From Tetrahymena thermophila SB210 (lineage: Eukaryota > Ciliophora > Oligohymenophorea > Hymenostomatida > Tetrahymenidae): DNA of 64,000 nt. Under the pieces are notes generated by a model. It made no database searches. It saw nothing but the letters and a program-made list of their open reading frames with translations, and had not been told where the DNA came from. The stretch covers positions 372,001 through 436,000 of the forward strand of contig NW_002476361.1 of assembly GCF_000189635.1 (NCBI RefSeq). The letters run 5' to 3'. This document shows, one piece after another, positions 13,001 to 26,900 of the stretch. The position numbers and the translations under genes were made by a program. How positions within the stretch are numbered: position 1 is the first letter of the stretch; each line of letters starts with the position of its first letter.

Positions 13001-14170
13001 ATAATTAGCAGGTAATAAATAGAAAGCAGAAAAGAACACAAAATTGTTTGTTTTTCAAAAAATATTATGAATCTGAAGTAATTAACTTTTAATTAAATAA
13101 TCTTAATTAGCTATCGTTTTATGATTATTCATAATCTTCTATTGAAGATTAGAACTTTTTTAGTTCCTAAAAAATCCTATTCAGTAATGTAAATAATAAC
13201 ACTCCTAAAAATAACGATAATTAAGGTTTCAAACCAAGTTAATTTTTTGAAAACTTGCATGCAGAGTAGAACGAAATTGATAAAATTATATTTGATTTAA
13301 AATCTCCTTAGATTTAAAAAAAAAAAAAACAAGAAAATGAAAAAGAAAAATGGATGAATGACGATCTTTAAAATATATCAAGTTTTTAAAAATTAGAAAT
13401 AATTGAAGAAGAGGAAAGCAGCAATTCAAGATGTAAGAAATGATTTAATTAAAAATAAAATTAATATTTTATTTGTCAATTTATTTTTTTATTTGTTTTT
13501 TAAAAACAAACTTTCAATTTAAAATTTCATCAGCTAATTTTTTTTCAAAAATTTTTTTTATTATTTGATTAAAATTATAGAGATATTAGGACTACAATAA
13601 CATAATGTGGTTAAAAATAATCATATATCTTTAACTTCTATACTAGAGAATAATATCAAAAATGATTAAATAAATGCTTTATAAGCAATTCACAAAAGCA
13701 TTAACGAAATATTTAAAATTCTTTAAGATGAAAAGTAAATTTTAAAATTATTTTAAATTTTTATTTATAAATTTTTTTATAATATTAGTGGAATTCTATA
13801 ATTCTAAAAGAAATTAGTAAGCTAGTAGCAAACTAATAGTGGTATTAACATAAAAGTTGAGAACCAATTATCTTCTTAAAAATAAGTAAAAATGCCTTAA
13901 TAATTTGATGCAAGTCTAGTTAATGTTGCTAAAATAAATTTTTAAAATTAATTATAAAATAAATAACATAAAATTATTTCAGAAAATTGCTGTGAGGAGT
14001 TAGACAAAATGCAAAAATTTAAAATATTTTATCCAAATTTTAATTATGACATTGTTATTGAAAAATTTAACTCAACAACTCGTTAATAAAATATCCCTTT
14101 GAATTCAAGAAAACCTAAATCATAAAAAAGGTAAATTAGTGTACATAAGAGATAGAGAAAGTTGAAATGA
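10082..14170 (+). CDS. K+ channel C (sister of B), 1101 aa, 7 exons
   Basis: Exons: 10082-10521, 10749-11587, 11837-12127, 12181-12623, 12676-13432, 13581-13734, 13789-14170. They total 3306 nt, exactly 1102 codons, with the same intron phases as B. The domain order is as in B: S1-S6, TIGYGD filter around 12018-12035, C-linker, cNMP-like roll with FGVIEFFMN, zinc-knuckle CESCKSLSHNLKDC, and tail FYPNFNYDIVIEK. S4 reads FFLRFSHSFIILDIF, with only one ladder arginine. Roughly 10880-11400 is almost identical to 5940-6460 of gene B, while other parts have diverged more, which suggests gene conversion or uneven constraint. The cysteine after the knuckle (CPC in B) is CPF here. Confidence 0.88.
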
Positions 14171-14708
14171 ATCTCAATCTTATATTATATTATTATGTAT
14201 TTAGAAACTTTTCTAAATAATAAATAATTTTTTTTTCTCAATGTTATAAAATATTAAATTTTTAATGTATATTTTATAATGCGTATCCTAGTTATTCTAG
14301 ACCACCTTTAAAAAAAATACTGTCTATACTAATTAATTTAGATAATTTTTCATTCTAAAATGAATTTTGCCCAACATAGCATTTTCAAAAAACTCAATAT
14401 ATTTTTTAATTTTTGTTATTTTTATTTCTCAAAGTAAAACCTTTTTCAAACAAATTAATTTCAGAAATTTAGTGTCAATATTTAGAATATAAATAAACTA
14501 TAAGATTTGTAGAGCTTTAAATTAGGTATAGAAAAATAAATATGTTTGATTCAACTTATTAGAAACATTAGAAATATGATTATTTCTGATTAATTTATTT
14601 GAATTTTTCTATATGGTTTATTACTAAATAATATCTAATAATTAATTTCTAAACAAAAATAATTATTTAATAACATTCACATAAATTACAAATTAAATGT
14701 ATAAAGTA
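14171..14708. other. Intergenic C-D
   Basis: AT-rich spacer of about 540 nt with poly-A/T runs. I see no gene or RNA. Confidence 0.5.
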
Positions 14709-17700
14709 ATGAGTAGAAAAGGAATTTAAGTTATTAAGTAAATAGATATTTTCATTTTAAAAATTGTAAACTAGTTTATTTTAAATAGGAATAAACCTAC
14801 TAGTTAAGTCTGCGCTCAATTATATATTGACGAAATAGGAGTGTAAGCATTTTATTTTATTTTTTAAGTCATTTTATTTATAATTTTACATCATTAATTA
14901 GATTAGATGGTGAAAAAGATTACAATTTATTGGTTTCAGAATTAGAGGATTCCAAGCACATAGAACTAGAAATTAATCAATCAAACAATGAAAACGATAG
15001 CTTTTAATAGTAAATATTACCTAATTAAATTTTAAACATATAAAATTATTTTATAAAAGAGTTCAACCAATAATAAATCTTTTTATTGAAAGTACTCAAG
15101 CACTATCTCTTTCAATTTCATATAATTAGTAAGTTTTTTTTAGATTAATTTTCTACTTATTTAATAAATATTCTTAAAATCTAATAGATAAATTTCAAAA
15201 GAAATTTTCGATTAATGGATTAAATTGTATGAAAATAATAATTCTCTATAAAACTTCACAGTAAACATTTCAAATTCTGACTTTCCTCTCAGCTTAAGTT
15301 GCTCAAAGTCTTTAAAAGTTTAACTAAATAGCTTGAGTGTTCTACTTTCTCCAAAAGAAATAAAAATACAAATAAATAAAGATCATAAGATTTAGCTTTT
15401 ATTAGATGAGAAAGATTTACAGAATCTCAAAATAGATATCAATTTCCAGAGAGTTGTTTCTGTTGATATTTTATCTTTAATACTAGAATAATTTAATTGC
15501 TGCTAAAATTTGTAAGTTCAGTAAATTGGTTCTTTTGTCTTTAGCTAAAATGCTTTAGAATTGTCTAACTTTGATGGTCACTTAATAAAAATTTTGCAAA
15601 AATACGTAAAGATCGAAGAATTAACTATCAAAAAGTAATTCAATTTTTAAAATATTGATTTAGCTTTTTAAATAAATATTTAATGTTTATCTGTAAAATA
15701 TCAGCTTAAATAAAACGGATTAAGAAATGCAAAATAATCTTATTGGATTAATCTAACAATAGATTGGTATTAAATCTGTAAAGATAGTCAGTAACAAGTA
15801 ATAAATATTATTCAATTTATTATTGATTTTAATTAAAAACTTAATTTTAAAATAGGTTATAGCTATCAAATTTTATAGCCTTTCTTTCTCACTTGGAGTA
15901 ATAAAAAATATCATTTAGCTTTGAATTTTATGAAGGATCTGGCAGGGTTAGCTTTGAAACTTAACATTTCTATATAAAAATAAATGAAAATAAGCAAGTT
16001 TCAAAGGAAATTTGGGAAAATTTCTTATCACCATTAGCATCTAAAATAGAAAAATAAATAGAAATTATTGCAAACTAGCTTAAACTTGATTAATTGATTA
16101 GCTTTTTATAGTATTAAAACTATACTAAAAATATTTATTTTAAATGTTAGAATAATGAATTGAAAATTGAAAACTCTGAAATAATTTACAACCTTTCAAG
16201 CGTAAGCGAAGAGCAAGTTACATTGCTACTAAAAAAAATAACTAATTAACAAACTATTTCTATATCCATAAATAATGTTAATAATGTTATTTAGCTATTC
16301 AACGAGCTATAAAAGATAAATTATTAAAGCACTAAAATTTTTAATTTAAAGCTTTTGACTAAAGGGCATCGCTTAGAAGGTCTATCTCTTTTTAAAGTGA
16401 TAAATTAATCAAAAAATATTGAATAAATTCAAATAAATATAGAAAGTAACATTTTCTCAATAAAATGTGAAGAACCTCTAATTTCAAATAAATAAATAAC
16501 TAAATAGATTTAAACAAAAAGAATGTATTTATATATACCTTCTATTCCTCTCTAACAAGAAGAAGTTAATGTCATATGTGACGTTATTAAGATGTAAGAG
16601 TATTCGGTTGTTGAAATCGAATCAATTTCAAATCATTTAAACCAAGCAGACAAATCAATGAGCTAAAAATATTACATTTAAATATCAGATATCCTTAAAA
16701 ATAAGCAATGTCTAAGTTAAATAACAATTAACAATTATTCTTTCAATAGAGAAAATGGAATAATTTAAATTAACAACTTGGATAAGTTAGATCTACTTAT
16801 AAATTTAAACTTTGTAGACACATAAAAAATAGAAATATCAAATATCAACATTAAAGATTCTTTGTCTGTATGGACAAAGACATACAAAGATTTAATAAAA
16901 TAGGCAGAAAACACTCTTTAAAGTCTAACTTTGACTTTTGGAATGAATATGAAAAAATATTAGATTGATTTTTCACAGGTTTTACAACTTCCATAAATCT
17001 AATTTATTACAATAGCTTACTAAGGAGATCAAGGATTGGTATTAGATATTCCAAAGAAAAACCTAGAATTAAATAATTGTGGAATCAATAATTTTAAGCT
17101 TGCCATAACTAAATGTAGGGTTGAATAACTCTCTTATCTAATATCTCACAAGTAATTTAATTTCAATTTATGTTCATAAAAATTAAAAATTGGTTTTAAT
17201 TACAAAATTTGTTATAATCCCCATCCTAATTTTATTAATTTAAGTTCAAATTATTTACTTTTTATAATTAACAATGTATTAATTTTGCTTATATTTATTT
17301 ATTTATAACATATAAAATTTAATAATTTTAGAGAGGTTTTAAGTTTAGAAGAAGTCAACATCATAAAATCTTTAGATTTGTAATCTTTAGTTATAGAGAG
17401 ATTAAGTGCCCCTTTTCATGAGAAATTCAGTTATTAATTCTATTAAAATATAGAAATGTATTTTTTAGAGCTGATTATACATTGCTTTGAAAAAGTACAG
17501 TCTTGTAATATAAAATATGCAAATAACCTAATAATATTTGATAAAAATATTAAATTGTCTAGAATTGAAATTGACTCTGAAGCTATTCTAAATATTCTAC
17601 CCACTATTTAAATTACTTAAAATTTTAAATTTAAGATTAAAAATTTTCTAAGTGAAGAGCTTTTTGAGAAGCTTTTAATTTTTTTAAAATCTTAGACACT

Positions 17701-18527
17701 CAACATATGCTAAAAAATATATCTAACGTTAAAGTAAATAGCACTTTTTAATGATATTATTAAAATTTTATATTTTATTTAAAATTAGAACCAGTGTCAG
17801 TTAGCTAATTAAATTTGTTGAATTTTTGGATACACTTCACTTCTAAACAGATCTTACTGTTTCATAGATTTCATAGTAACTCATATAATAAATTTATTTG
17901 TCTTTTTAATTTATAATATTCTATTTTTAATTTATTGTTTCAAATTTATTATCAATATAATTTAGAAACATCAGTAAAGAAGAAGCTTCTGATTTAGGAA
18001 AATTGCTACATTAAAGCAATAATATAGTAAAATTCTAGATAAATGCTCCTAACATTAATGCTGCTCAAATAATGGAAATAGTAGGAGATAAATAAAAAAT
18101 ATATTTAAACATAAACACACCTGCATACTTTAAAAATTAAATTGACAGCAATCACTTCATATTTGATTTTTTGTCTTAATTTAAATTTTGCAATACTCTT
18201 AAGATCCCCTTTTTTAAATAACCATAATAAAATGATAAATAAAGCAGTTTATTAACACTACACAATGTTTGCTTATTACTCCCTTAATGTTTACAATTAC
18301 TTAAGAATGTTTAATTGTTCCCTGATCATACATACTAGAGCAAGCTATAAAATCAGATAATGAGTATGAATTTATATAAGCACCTATTATTTAGAAGACA
18401 GGTGAGTTATCTTATTAAAAAATTATAATAGGTAAACTTTTTAGGTTTAAATCGTCCAGAGAAGATATATGATTTAGCTGAGTTCTTTTCTACTTAGCCT
18501 TAATAAACAAATTTTAGATTAAGTTGA
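14709..18527 (+). CDS. Large LRR-like Leu/Ile/Asn-rich protein, 1095 aa, 10 exons; function unknown
   Basis: Exons chosen by frame continuity: 14709-14842, 14902-15009, 15060-15128, 15188-15790, 15856-17275, 17336-17733, 17789-17875, 17966-18288, 18339-18401, 18445-18527. They sum to 3288 nt, exactly 1096 codons with terminal TGA. Most of the protein is a succession of roughly 25-60-residue units rich in Leu, Ile and Asn, such as LQSLTLTFGMN and LELNNCGINNFKLAI. These resemble the irregular leucine-rich repeats expanded in ciliates. No catalytic motif, signal peptide or membrane segment is evident. It interrupts the channel array and shares no similarity with the channels. The first ATG is the least certain element because upstream in-frame sequence is uninformative. 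The LRR assignment is tentative. Confidence 0.7.
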
Positions 18528-19490
18528 ATACATACTTTTTAAAATTATAAATTTAATTTATAACTTTACATCATTAGAATAAATTATTCTTAATATAACA
18601 TATTACAAAATATAATTAATTATGTCTATTTAGTAATTAATAATAATCAACTATTTGATTAATCATATTGATATATGTTTTTTATTATTCGCTTCAATGA
18701 AAATATGTTTAAATAATTTTTCTCCTAAAATATTAACAATAGTTAATTTAAAATATTTATTGATAAGTCTAAATTATAAAATATATCCATAAATTTTTAT
18801 TTTTTAGCATTTTAAAAATAAATTTAGTTCAAAATATAAATCTTATATATTACCATTAAGGTTTTTGGGTGTTATAGGGATGTGGTTGGTGAGAATTAAC
18901 GTGGATTTAAGGTGTTTTAATAAAAAGTGAAATATTTTAAGTTTGATCAATAGTAAGAAGAATAAAACTTTTTATATTATTTATAGCTATACTTAACTTT
19001 AAAAGATAAATAATAGATGTGGGGAATATGATACCTTACAATATAGTAAATAGATATTATATTTTCGTTGTAATATTTTTTTAGATTTCATTTTGCTTAA
19101 GAATTTTTTGTAGCATTCCTTTTATTAATAATAATAAATTATAGATTGAAAATAAATTTAATAGGTTAAATTCTTATTAATAATAAATAGATAATTATTT
19201 TTATTATTAAATTATGTAAAAATAAATATTAATGAATTTTATTCATGATAAATATAAACAAATGAACAACAATTTATTAAAGAGTTTACTTGATTTTTTT
19301 ATAGTAATATATTAATTTTTTTTTTTGGCTACAAGTAGTAATAAATTCAAATTGAAATTAAGTTATTAATTATTAGTAAAATAAATAGGTAAAAAATAAA
19401 ATTGAATCAGAAAGAATACTATTTTAATTTTTTTAATTTTTGGCGTTACTTTTCTTAAAAATCACACAAAATACAATTTTTTAAAAATAA
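18528..19490. other. Intergenic D-E with G-rich island
   Basis: AT-rich spacer. It holds a locally G-rich stretch at about 18861-18912 (GGG, GGG, GG runs). It also holds TTATTAATAATAAATAGA-type elements near 19173-19220 that recur upstream of gene F. No coding or RNA signal is seen. Confidence 0.5.
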
Positions 19491-22400
19491 ATGAATGATT
19501 CAAATAATAGTTTTATTTAAAGAAGTTGTTTTAATGAAGAAAAAGATGATCCTTTTGTTAAAATTGTGTTTGTAAAAGGGATTGATTAATTATAAGGAGA
19601 AAATAGCAGTACATTGAGATCAATAACTTTGAACTCTTCTCATAATTCAAGTTAAAGCTGCTAAAATAATTTAGATAAGATCTCTGCATCAGTTAACTCA
19701 AGCCGATTTATATAAACTACCTAAAACGAATAGAATGCTGAATAAACTTAGCTAACTAGTAAAATAGTAGAATTATTATCAAATATACAATTGCATTATT
19801 TACAAATAATTATAGAGATCTATGTGAATAAAGAAGCAAAATTAGATGAAGATTAGCAAATAGAATTAAGTTAATGTGACAAATAATCTCTTGAAGAAGC
19901 TGATGATACTGAATAAGAATAGTAAGATGAAAATTTAAAATAGAAATTTTTCTAGTTTTTCTTTTACTAAATCATTTCTTTAATTTAACTTTTGTTAATA
20001 TTTTCTACTAAATTTTGATAAGCCTTATAATTTTCTTTTGATATTAATTAAGCAATGACAGTATATTATAGCTATAAATATTTTTAAATAAAAAAATTTT
20101 TAACAAAAGGCAACAGAAGAGATAATCATAGGCTCTTAGTCAAGTAAGTAAGCACAGGAGGAAGCATAATATTTAATTATTAGGAGAGGAGTCCAAAAAG
20201 AATTGGAAGAAAAACTGGCTTAATATTCTGTATTATGTATCTAAAATGAAAAGTATTGCCAAATTAACAAAAAGACTATTTAGGCATGAGCTTCTAACTG
20301 CCAAATAATTAAAATTGATTGGAGATTAAACAGTGAATATAGAAAAATTAAAAAAAATGGAAAAATATAACTTCTAAAAAATGATGTCTTTCTCTAATTT
20401 CAATAAGATTTTAAAATATAAAACTTATAAAAAAATTAAAATCAATGTGAAACTCTACTTTTCTAACATTCCATCTCTACTTTTAAGCATATCTAATGTC
20501 TATAATAAGTTTATAAGCTATATACTTAGTCTTATTCCTATATTCAATTACCTTTCTAATTTTTACATATTTTGGTAGGCGATAATCTTTGTTTGCTCTT
20601 TCATCAATTTTATCTATTTGCCTTTTGAATTTAGCTTTCAAAATTAAAGAACCATTTATCTGTAATACTATATATCCATAATATGCCCAATAATTTTTTC
20701 CTTAGACATCTTTATCAAAGCAAATACTCAAACGTTTTAATAAGGTAACTAGCTTCGAATACATAAATAAATCTTAAAAGAGTATCTTACAGGAACTTTT
20801 TTTTCAGATTTAGTAAGTATTATAAGTCTTAATTAAAGCTTATTTGAACTTAGAGGTTTTTATTTTCTATTTTTTCTTAGATTTTCTCGCTCCTTACTTA
20901 TTCTAGACATATTTAGAGAAAAGTTTTTTTCTAAAACTTATATTTCAGGTGTTTATTCTTTTTATTTAATTTTAAAATAAATTATTTTACTTTGATAACT
21001 TATTAAATCTTTAAAATAATAATTGTTTGCTTAAAATTACATACCCTCCTATAAATTATTTTTTATATAAATAGGAATAATCTCTTTAATACTTCTTTTT
21101 GCAAGTTCTCTTTTTTTTGCTCATTTATTTGCATGCTTTTGGTATTATGTTGGTACTCTTAGTACTTAAGGATGGATAAATTTCTATCAACTTGATAAAG
21201 CAGATATCTATTCGAATTACATTTACAGCTATTATTTTATAATTGTAACAATGACAACAATTGGCTATGGAGACATTACTGCTAAAACTACAGAAGAAAG
21301 ATTAGTTATGATTTTTTTTACTCTTATATCTTGTGGAATTTTTGGATATATAATTAATTCAATAGGTATATAAATTTTAAAGTTTTTAAATATTTATTTT
21401 TAACTTATCTTTATTTATTTATTTAGGTAATATTTTAGGTGATATAAAGTAGAAAAGTGATAAGTATTTAACTGAATTGGCTAAACTTAACTAATACTTT
21501 AAGAAATACTAAGTATCTTTACAGTTGCAAGCGAATGTTAGGAGATACTTATAATTTACTTACAAAGAAGGTATTTAAGACAAGCTCTCTGCACTTGAAT
21601 CGCTTAATAATTTATCTCAACATTTGTAAAATTAAATAAAAATGGATGTAGTTTCAAGAGAGCTTAAATAGATTGGTTTCTTAAAGTAAATTTGTAAGGA
21701 GGAGACTTTTTGTTAGCTATCCTTGTAGGTTCAAGAAAAAATATATCAACCAGAATAAGTCATTTTAGATTAAAATGAAATCAAAGAACCAGCAATTTAC
21801 ATTATTAATTATGGAAGAGTCTTAAAAAACTCACAGTATGATTTATCATCTAAGGTGAATGATATTTATGTAAGTTATTTGAACTCAAAAATTAATTATG
21901 TTAATTATTTCTTAATTTACAGGAACTAAAAGAAAAGTAATCTTTTGGAGTAATAGAATTTTTTATGAACTTAGAAGCTTCTAAATTTAATTATAAAAGC
22001 AAAGAACTAACATCTATATATTCTTTAAATCTTTCTGCTTTTTTAAAAGTAATTAAGTAAGATAGTGAAATATATGAAAAATTTTGCTTCTTAAGGGATT
22101 AAATAGTATATTAAAAGTCTCTGCATCTAGTAAAACATTTTTGTGAATCTTGTAGATCTCTAAATCATAATCTTAAAGAATGTCCTTGCATCTTTTATAA
22201 ATCAAGAAAACTAACAATAATTAAAAGATACTAATAAAACATAAAAGAAACTTTAAGATTAACAACTCGTAAAAAAAAACTAAAGGAAAATTCGTTAATG
22301 CTAAACAAATAATTTGTATCTTAAATAATTCTTTTTTAGTAAGATAATATTAACCAGCTATCGCTTTATGATAATTCTTTATCTTCTATTGAAGATTAAC

Positions 22401-23328
22401 ATCTTTTTAGCTCCTAAAAATTACATTTTAGTAATACTATAAATAGTAACTAAAAAAATAATAGAGAAGATATTGAATTTAAAACTAGTTAATTGGTTGA
22501 TTAGTTGTAGTTAGATTAATAAGAGCATGAAAAGATTATAATAGATATTAAATCTCCTTTGATAGTTTAAAGAAAGAAACAAGAACATGAAAAACTAATA
22601 GGAGATGAGTAAATAAATACAAGAAGCTTTTAAAAATTAGAGGCTATAGAAGAATAAAACGAAAAACAGAAATGTAAATTATTTAAATGGATTTATAATT
22701 TTTAATATTTTATTATTTAATTTAAAAAACATTTACAGTAAATTAACAGCCTAGTATCTTAAGAAATAATTATCTTTCGATTACTTCAATTTAAGATAAT
22801 TAGTGTAAAAACGATTAAATTAGCGTTTTGTAAGGGATTTAAACTAGTATAAAAGATATCTTTCGATTTTTAATAGGTGAAAAGTAAGTATTTTTAAAAT
22901 AATCTAATTGGAAGATTTTATAAATTTATTATTTACTTAAAAGTGAAACAATCAAGTGGTATAAGAAACATTAAGTATATTAAAATATGAATAGTAGTGC
23001 TTTTAAAAAGATGGAAGCCTAATTAGTATCTAACAAAAATATTAAAAGTAATTTTTAGATATAGGATACTAACTAAAATAACAGATCAAGTTATGTTGAT
23101 TAACTCATGACCCATTAAAATAAATAAGATATTTAGAATTTTTGTTAGGATTTAGATAGAATGCAAAAATATAAGACATATTATCCAAAGTTTAATTATG
23201 ACATAGTAATCGAAAAATCCAATTCGAGGTCATATATATAAAATATTCCATTAATTTTAAGATTGATCAAGTTAAAAAGAAAAACGGTTAATTTAAAAAA
23301 AAGAAGTAAAGTAATAAAGTAATAATGA
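19491..23328 (+). CDS. K+ channel E, 1094 aa, 7 exons
   Basis: Exons: 19491-19921, 20110-20948, 21075-21365, 21427-21869, 21923-22673, 22739-22883, 22944-23328. They total 3285 nt, exactly 1095 codons. Exons 2, 3 and 4 have the same lengths (839, 291, 443) as in B, C and F. The protein has S1-S6, a TIGYGD filter near 21258-21275, a C-linker, a cNMP-like roll (FGVIEFFMN), zinc-knuckle CESCRSLNHNLKEC and tail YYPKFNYDIVIEK. S4 reads FFLRFSRSLLILDIF, keeping two ladder arginines three residues apart, so it is intermediate between A and the others. The N-terminal exon differs from B/C and is shared with F (MNDSNN..). Confidence 0.88.
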
Positions 23329-23973
23329 TCTTCCATTCATAAAGATAACAGATAAATAATTTTAATTTTAACTTATTTAAAATTTAACATAATATATATT
23401 TTTTATCAAGTAAATATAAAAGTTTTTTAATTATATCATAAATAAATCATTAATTTTGCTAATCAAGATTTTTTATTTTAGCTAAAATAATATTTTGATC
23501 AAAACAAATATTAAATAAATTTTTAAATTTTGTTATAAATATAGTAGAATTACACTTTCACTAATATATTTTTAGATTACATATTCCTTAAGGATTTTGA
23601 TATTAAAAAAATATTTAATACTTTATGTTAATAATAATAAATTAATTATATATTTAAAAAAAGCTCGATAGAGGTTAGATTTTTTATTAATAATAAATAG
23701 AAATATATAATTATTTTCTATTATTAAATTATGTAAAACTAAAAATGAAAAGTGAAAAACAATTAGTTATAGAGTTTTCTTGATTTTTCTACTATAATAT
23801 ATAGAAATTTTTTTTTGTTACAAGTAGGAATAAATTTAAATTGAAATTAAGTAATTAATACTGGTAAAATAATTAGATAAAAATTAAGTAGAATAAGAAA
23901 ACATACAATTTTTTTTTTTTCTTTGGTATTTATTTTCTTAAAAATAACAAAATATTCAATTTTTAAAAAATAA
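23329..23973. other. Intergenic E-F, duplicated promoter region
   Basis: AT-rich, with no gene. It aligns with the flank upstream of E: TTATTAATAATAAATAGA followed by a TAATTATTTT..TATTATTAAATTATGTAAAA block, here near 23685-23737. The first ~80 nt also match the 3' flank of F. It is therefore part of the E/F tandem duplication. Confidence 0.55.
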
Positions 23974-26900
23974 ATGAATGATTCAAATAATATCTTTCTT
24001 TAAAGAAGTTATTTTAATGAAGAATAAGATTAATCGTTTGTTAAAGTTGCGTTTTTAAAAGGAATTGATTAAATATAAGGAGAAAATAGCAGTACTTTGA
24101 GATCAATAACTTTGAACTCTTCTCATAATTCAAGATATAGCGACTAAAATAATTTAAACAAGATATTAGCTTCAGCTAACTCAAGCAGATGTATGTAAAC
24201 TACCCAAAACAAATAGAATGCTGAATAAACTTAGTAAACTTGTAAAATATTAGAGTTATTATCAAATATACAATTGCATTATTTACAAATAATTATAAAT
24301 TTCTTTGTCAATAATAAAACAAAATTAGAAGAAGAGCAACAGATAGATTTAAGTTAATGTGGCAAATAATCTTACGAAGAAGCTGGTGAAATTGAATAAG
24401 AATAGTAATATTAAAATTTAAAATAAAATGTTTTCTAGTTGTTTGTTTACTACTAATTCATTTATTTACTATAAAATTTGTTAATTTAACAACTAACTTT
24501 AGATAAGTCTTACTAGTATTTTTCTATTAATACTAATTAAACAATAATAAACAATATATTATGGCTACAAAAACTTTTATAGAGCATATTTTTATAAAAA
24601 ATAAAAGTCAACAGAGAAGATAATCATAGGCGCTTAGTCAAGTAAGCAATTACAGGAAGTAACATGATATTTAAATATTAAGAGAGAAATCCAAAAAGAT
24701 TTGGTTAAAAAACTGGCCTAGTATTTTATATTATATATCTAAAATAAAAAATATTGCTAAATTAACAAAGAGACTGTTTAGACACGAGCTTTTAACTGCC
24801 TAATAATTAAAATTGATTGGAGATTAAACAGTGAATATAGAAAAATTAAAAAAAATGGAAAAATATAACTTCTAAAAAATGATGTCTTACTCTAAATTCA
24901 ATAAAATTTTAAAATATTAAACATATAAAAAAATTAAAATCAATTTAAAACTTTACTTTTCTTATGTTCCATCCCTCCTTTTAGGTATATCGAATTTCTA
25001 TAATAAGTTTATAAGCTATATACTTAGTCTTATTCCAATATTCAATTACCTTTCTAATTTTTACATAGTATGGTAGGCTATAATCTTTGTCTGCTCTTTC
25101 ATCAATTTTATCTATTTACCTTTTGAATTTAGCTTTCAAAATTAAAGAAGTATTTACCTAGAATACTATTTATCCATAATATGCCCTATAATTTATTCCT
25201 TAGATATCTTTATCAAAGCAAATACTCAAACATTTTAATAAGGCAATTAGCTTCGAATACATAAATAAATCTTAAAAGAGTATCTTACTGGATCTTTTAT
25301 TTCAGATTTAATAAGTCTGATAAGTCTAAATTAAAGATTATTTGAATTTAGAGGTTTTTATTTTCTATTTTTTCTTAGGTTTTCTTGCTCCTTCACTATT
25401 CTAGACATATTTAGAGAAAAGTTTTTTTCTAAGACTTATATTTCAGGTATTTATTCATTTTATTTAATTTTATTAAAATATTTAATTTTCATAAATTTAA
25501 ACAATTTCAAACAAAGATGATATTTAATTTTTTTTAATTTAAGCTCAAACTTTTAAAATAAATAGAAAATCTTATTACATTTTTAAAAGAAATATATTCG
25601 CTGATAATTATATACCCACCTCAAAATTATATTTAATCTATATGCATTATAAATTATTTTTTTATATAAATAGGAATAATTTCTTTAGTACTTCTTTTTG
25701 CAAGTTCTCTTTTTATTGCTCATTTATTTGCATGCTTTTGGTATTATGTTGGTACTCTTAGTAATTAAGGGTGGATTAATTTCTATTAACTTGATAAAGC
25801 AGATATCTATTCAAATTACATATCCAGTTACTATTTTACAATTGTAACAATGACAACTATTGGTTACGGAGACATTACTGCTAAAACTACAGAAGAAAGA
25901 TTAGTTATGATTTTTTTTACTCTTGTTTCTTGTGGAATTTTCGGATATATAATTAATTCAATAGGTTAGATAAATTATAAAGTTTTTATTGTTTATTTTT
26001 AACTTATCTTTATTTAATTAGGTAATATTTTAGGTGATATAAAATAAAAAAGTGATTAATATTTAACTGAATTGGCTAAACTTAACTAATACTTTAAAAA
26101 ATATTAAGTATCTTTACAGTTGTAAGCTAATGTTAGGAGATACTTATAATTTAAATACAAAGAAGGTATTTAAGACAAGCTTTCTGAACTTGAATCGCTT
26201 AACAATTTATCTCAACATTTGTAAAATTAAATAAAAATGGATGTAGTTTCAAGATAGCTTAAACAGATTGGTTTCTTAAAGTAAATTTGTAAGGAGGAGA
26301 CTTTTTGTTAGCTATCATTGTAGGTTCAAGAAAAAATATATCAACCAGAATAAGTCATTTTAGATTAAAATGAAATCAAAGAGCCAGCAATTTAGATAAT
26401 TAATTATGGAAGAGTCTTAAAAAACTCATAGTATGATTTATCATCTTAGGTGAACGATATTTATGTAAATTATTTCAATCCAAAAATTAATTTTGTTTAC
26501 TATTTTAAAATTTGCAGGAGCTTAAAGAAAAGTAAAGTTTTGGAGTTACAGAATTCTTTATGAACTTAGAATCATCTAAATTTAATTATAAAAGCAAAGA
26601 ACTAACATCTATATATTCTTTAAATCTTTCTGCTTTTTTAAAAGTAATTAAGGAAGATAGTGAAATATATGAAAAATTTTGTTTCTTAAGGGATTAAATA
26701 ATTTATTAAAAGTCTCTGCATCTAGTAAAGAATTTTTGTGAATCTTGTAGATCTTTAAATCATAATCTTAAAGAATGTCCTATAATTTTTTATAAATCAA
26801 GAAAATTAACAATAGTAAAAAGATACTAATAGTGCATAAAAGATACATTAAAATTAATAACTCGTAAAAAAAAATAAAAGTAAAATTCATTAATGCTAAA

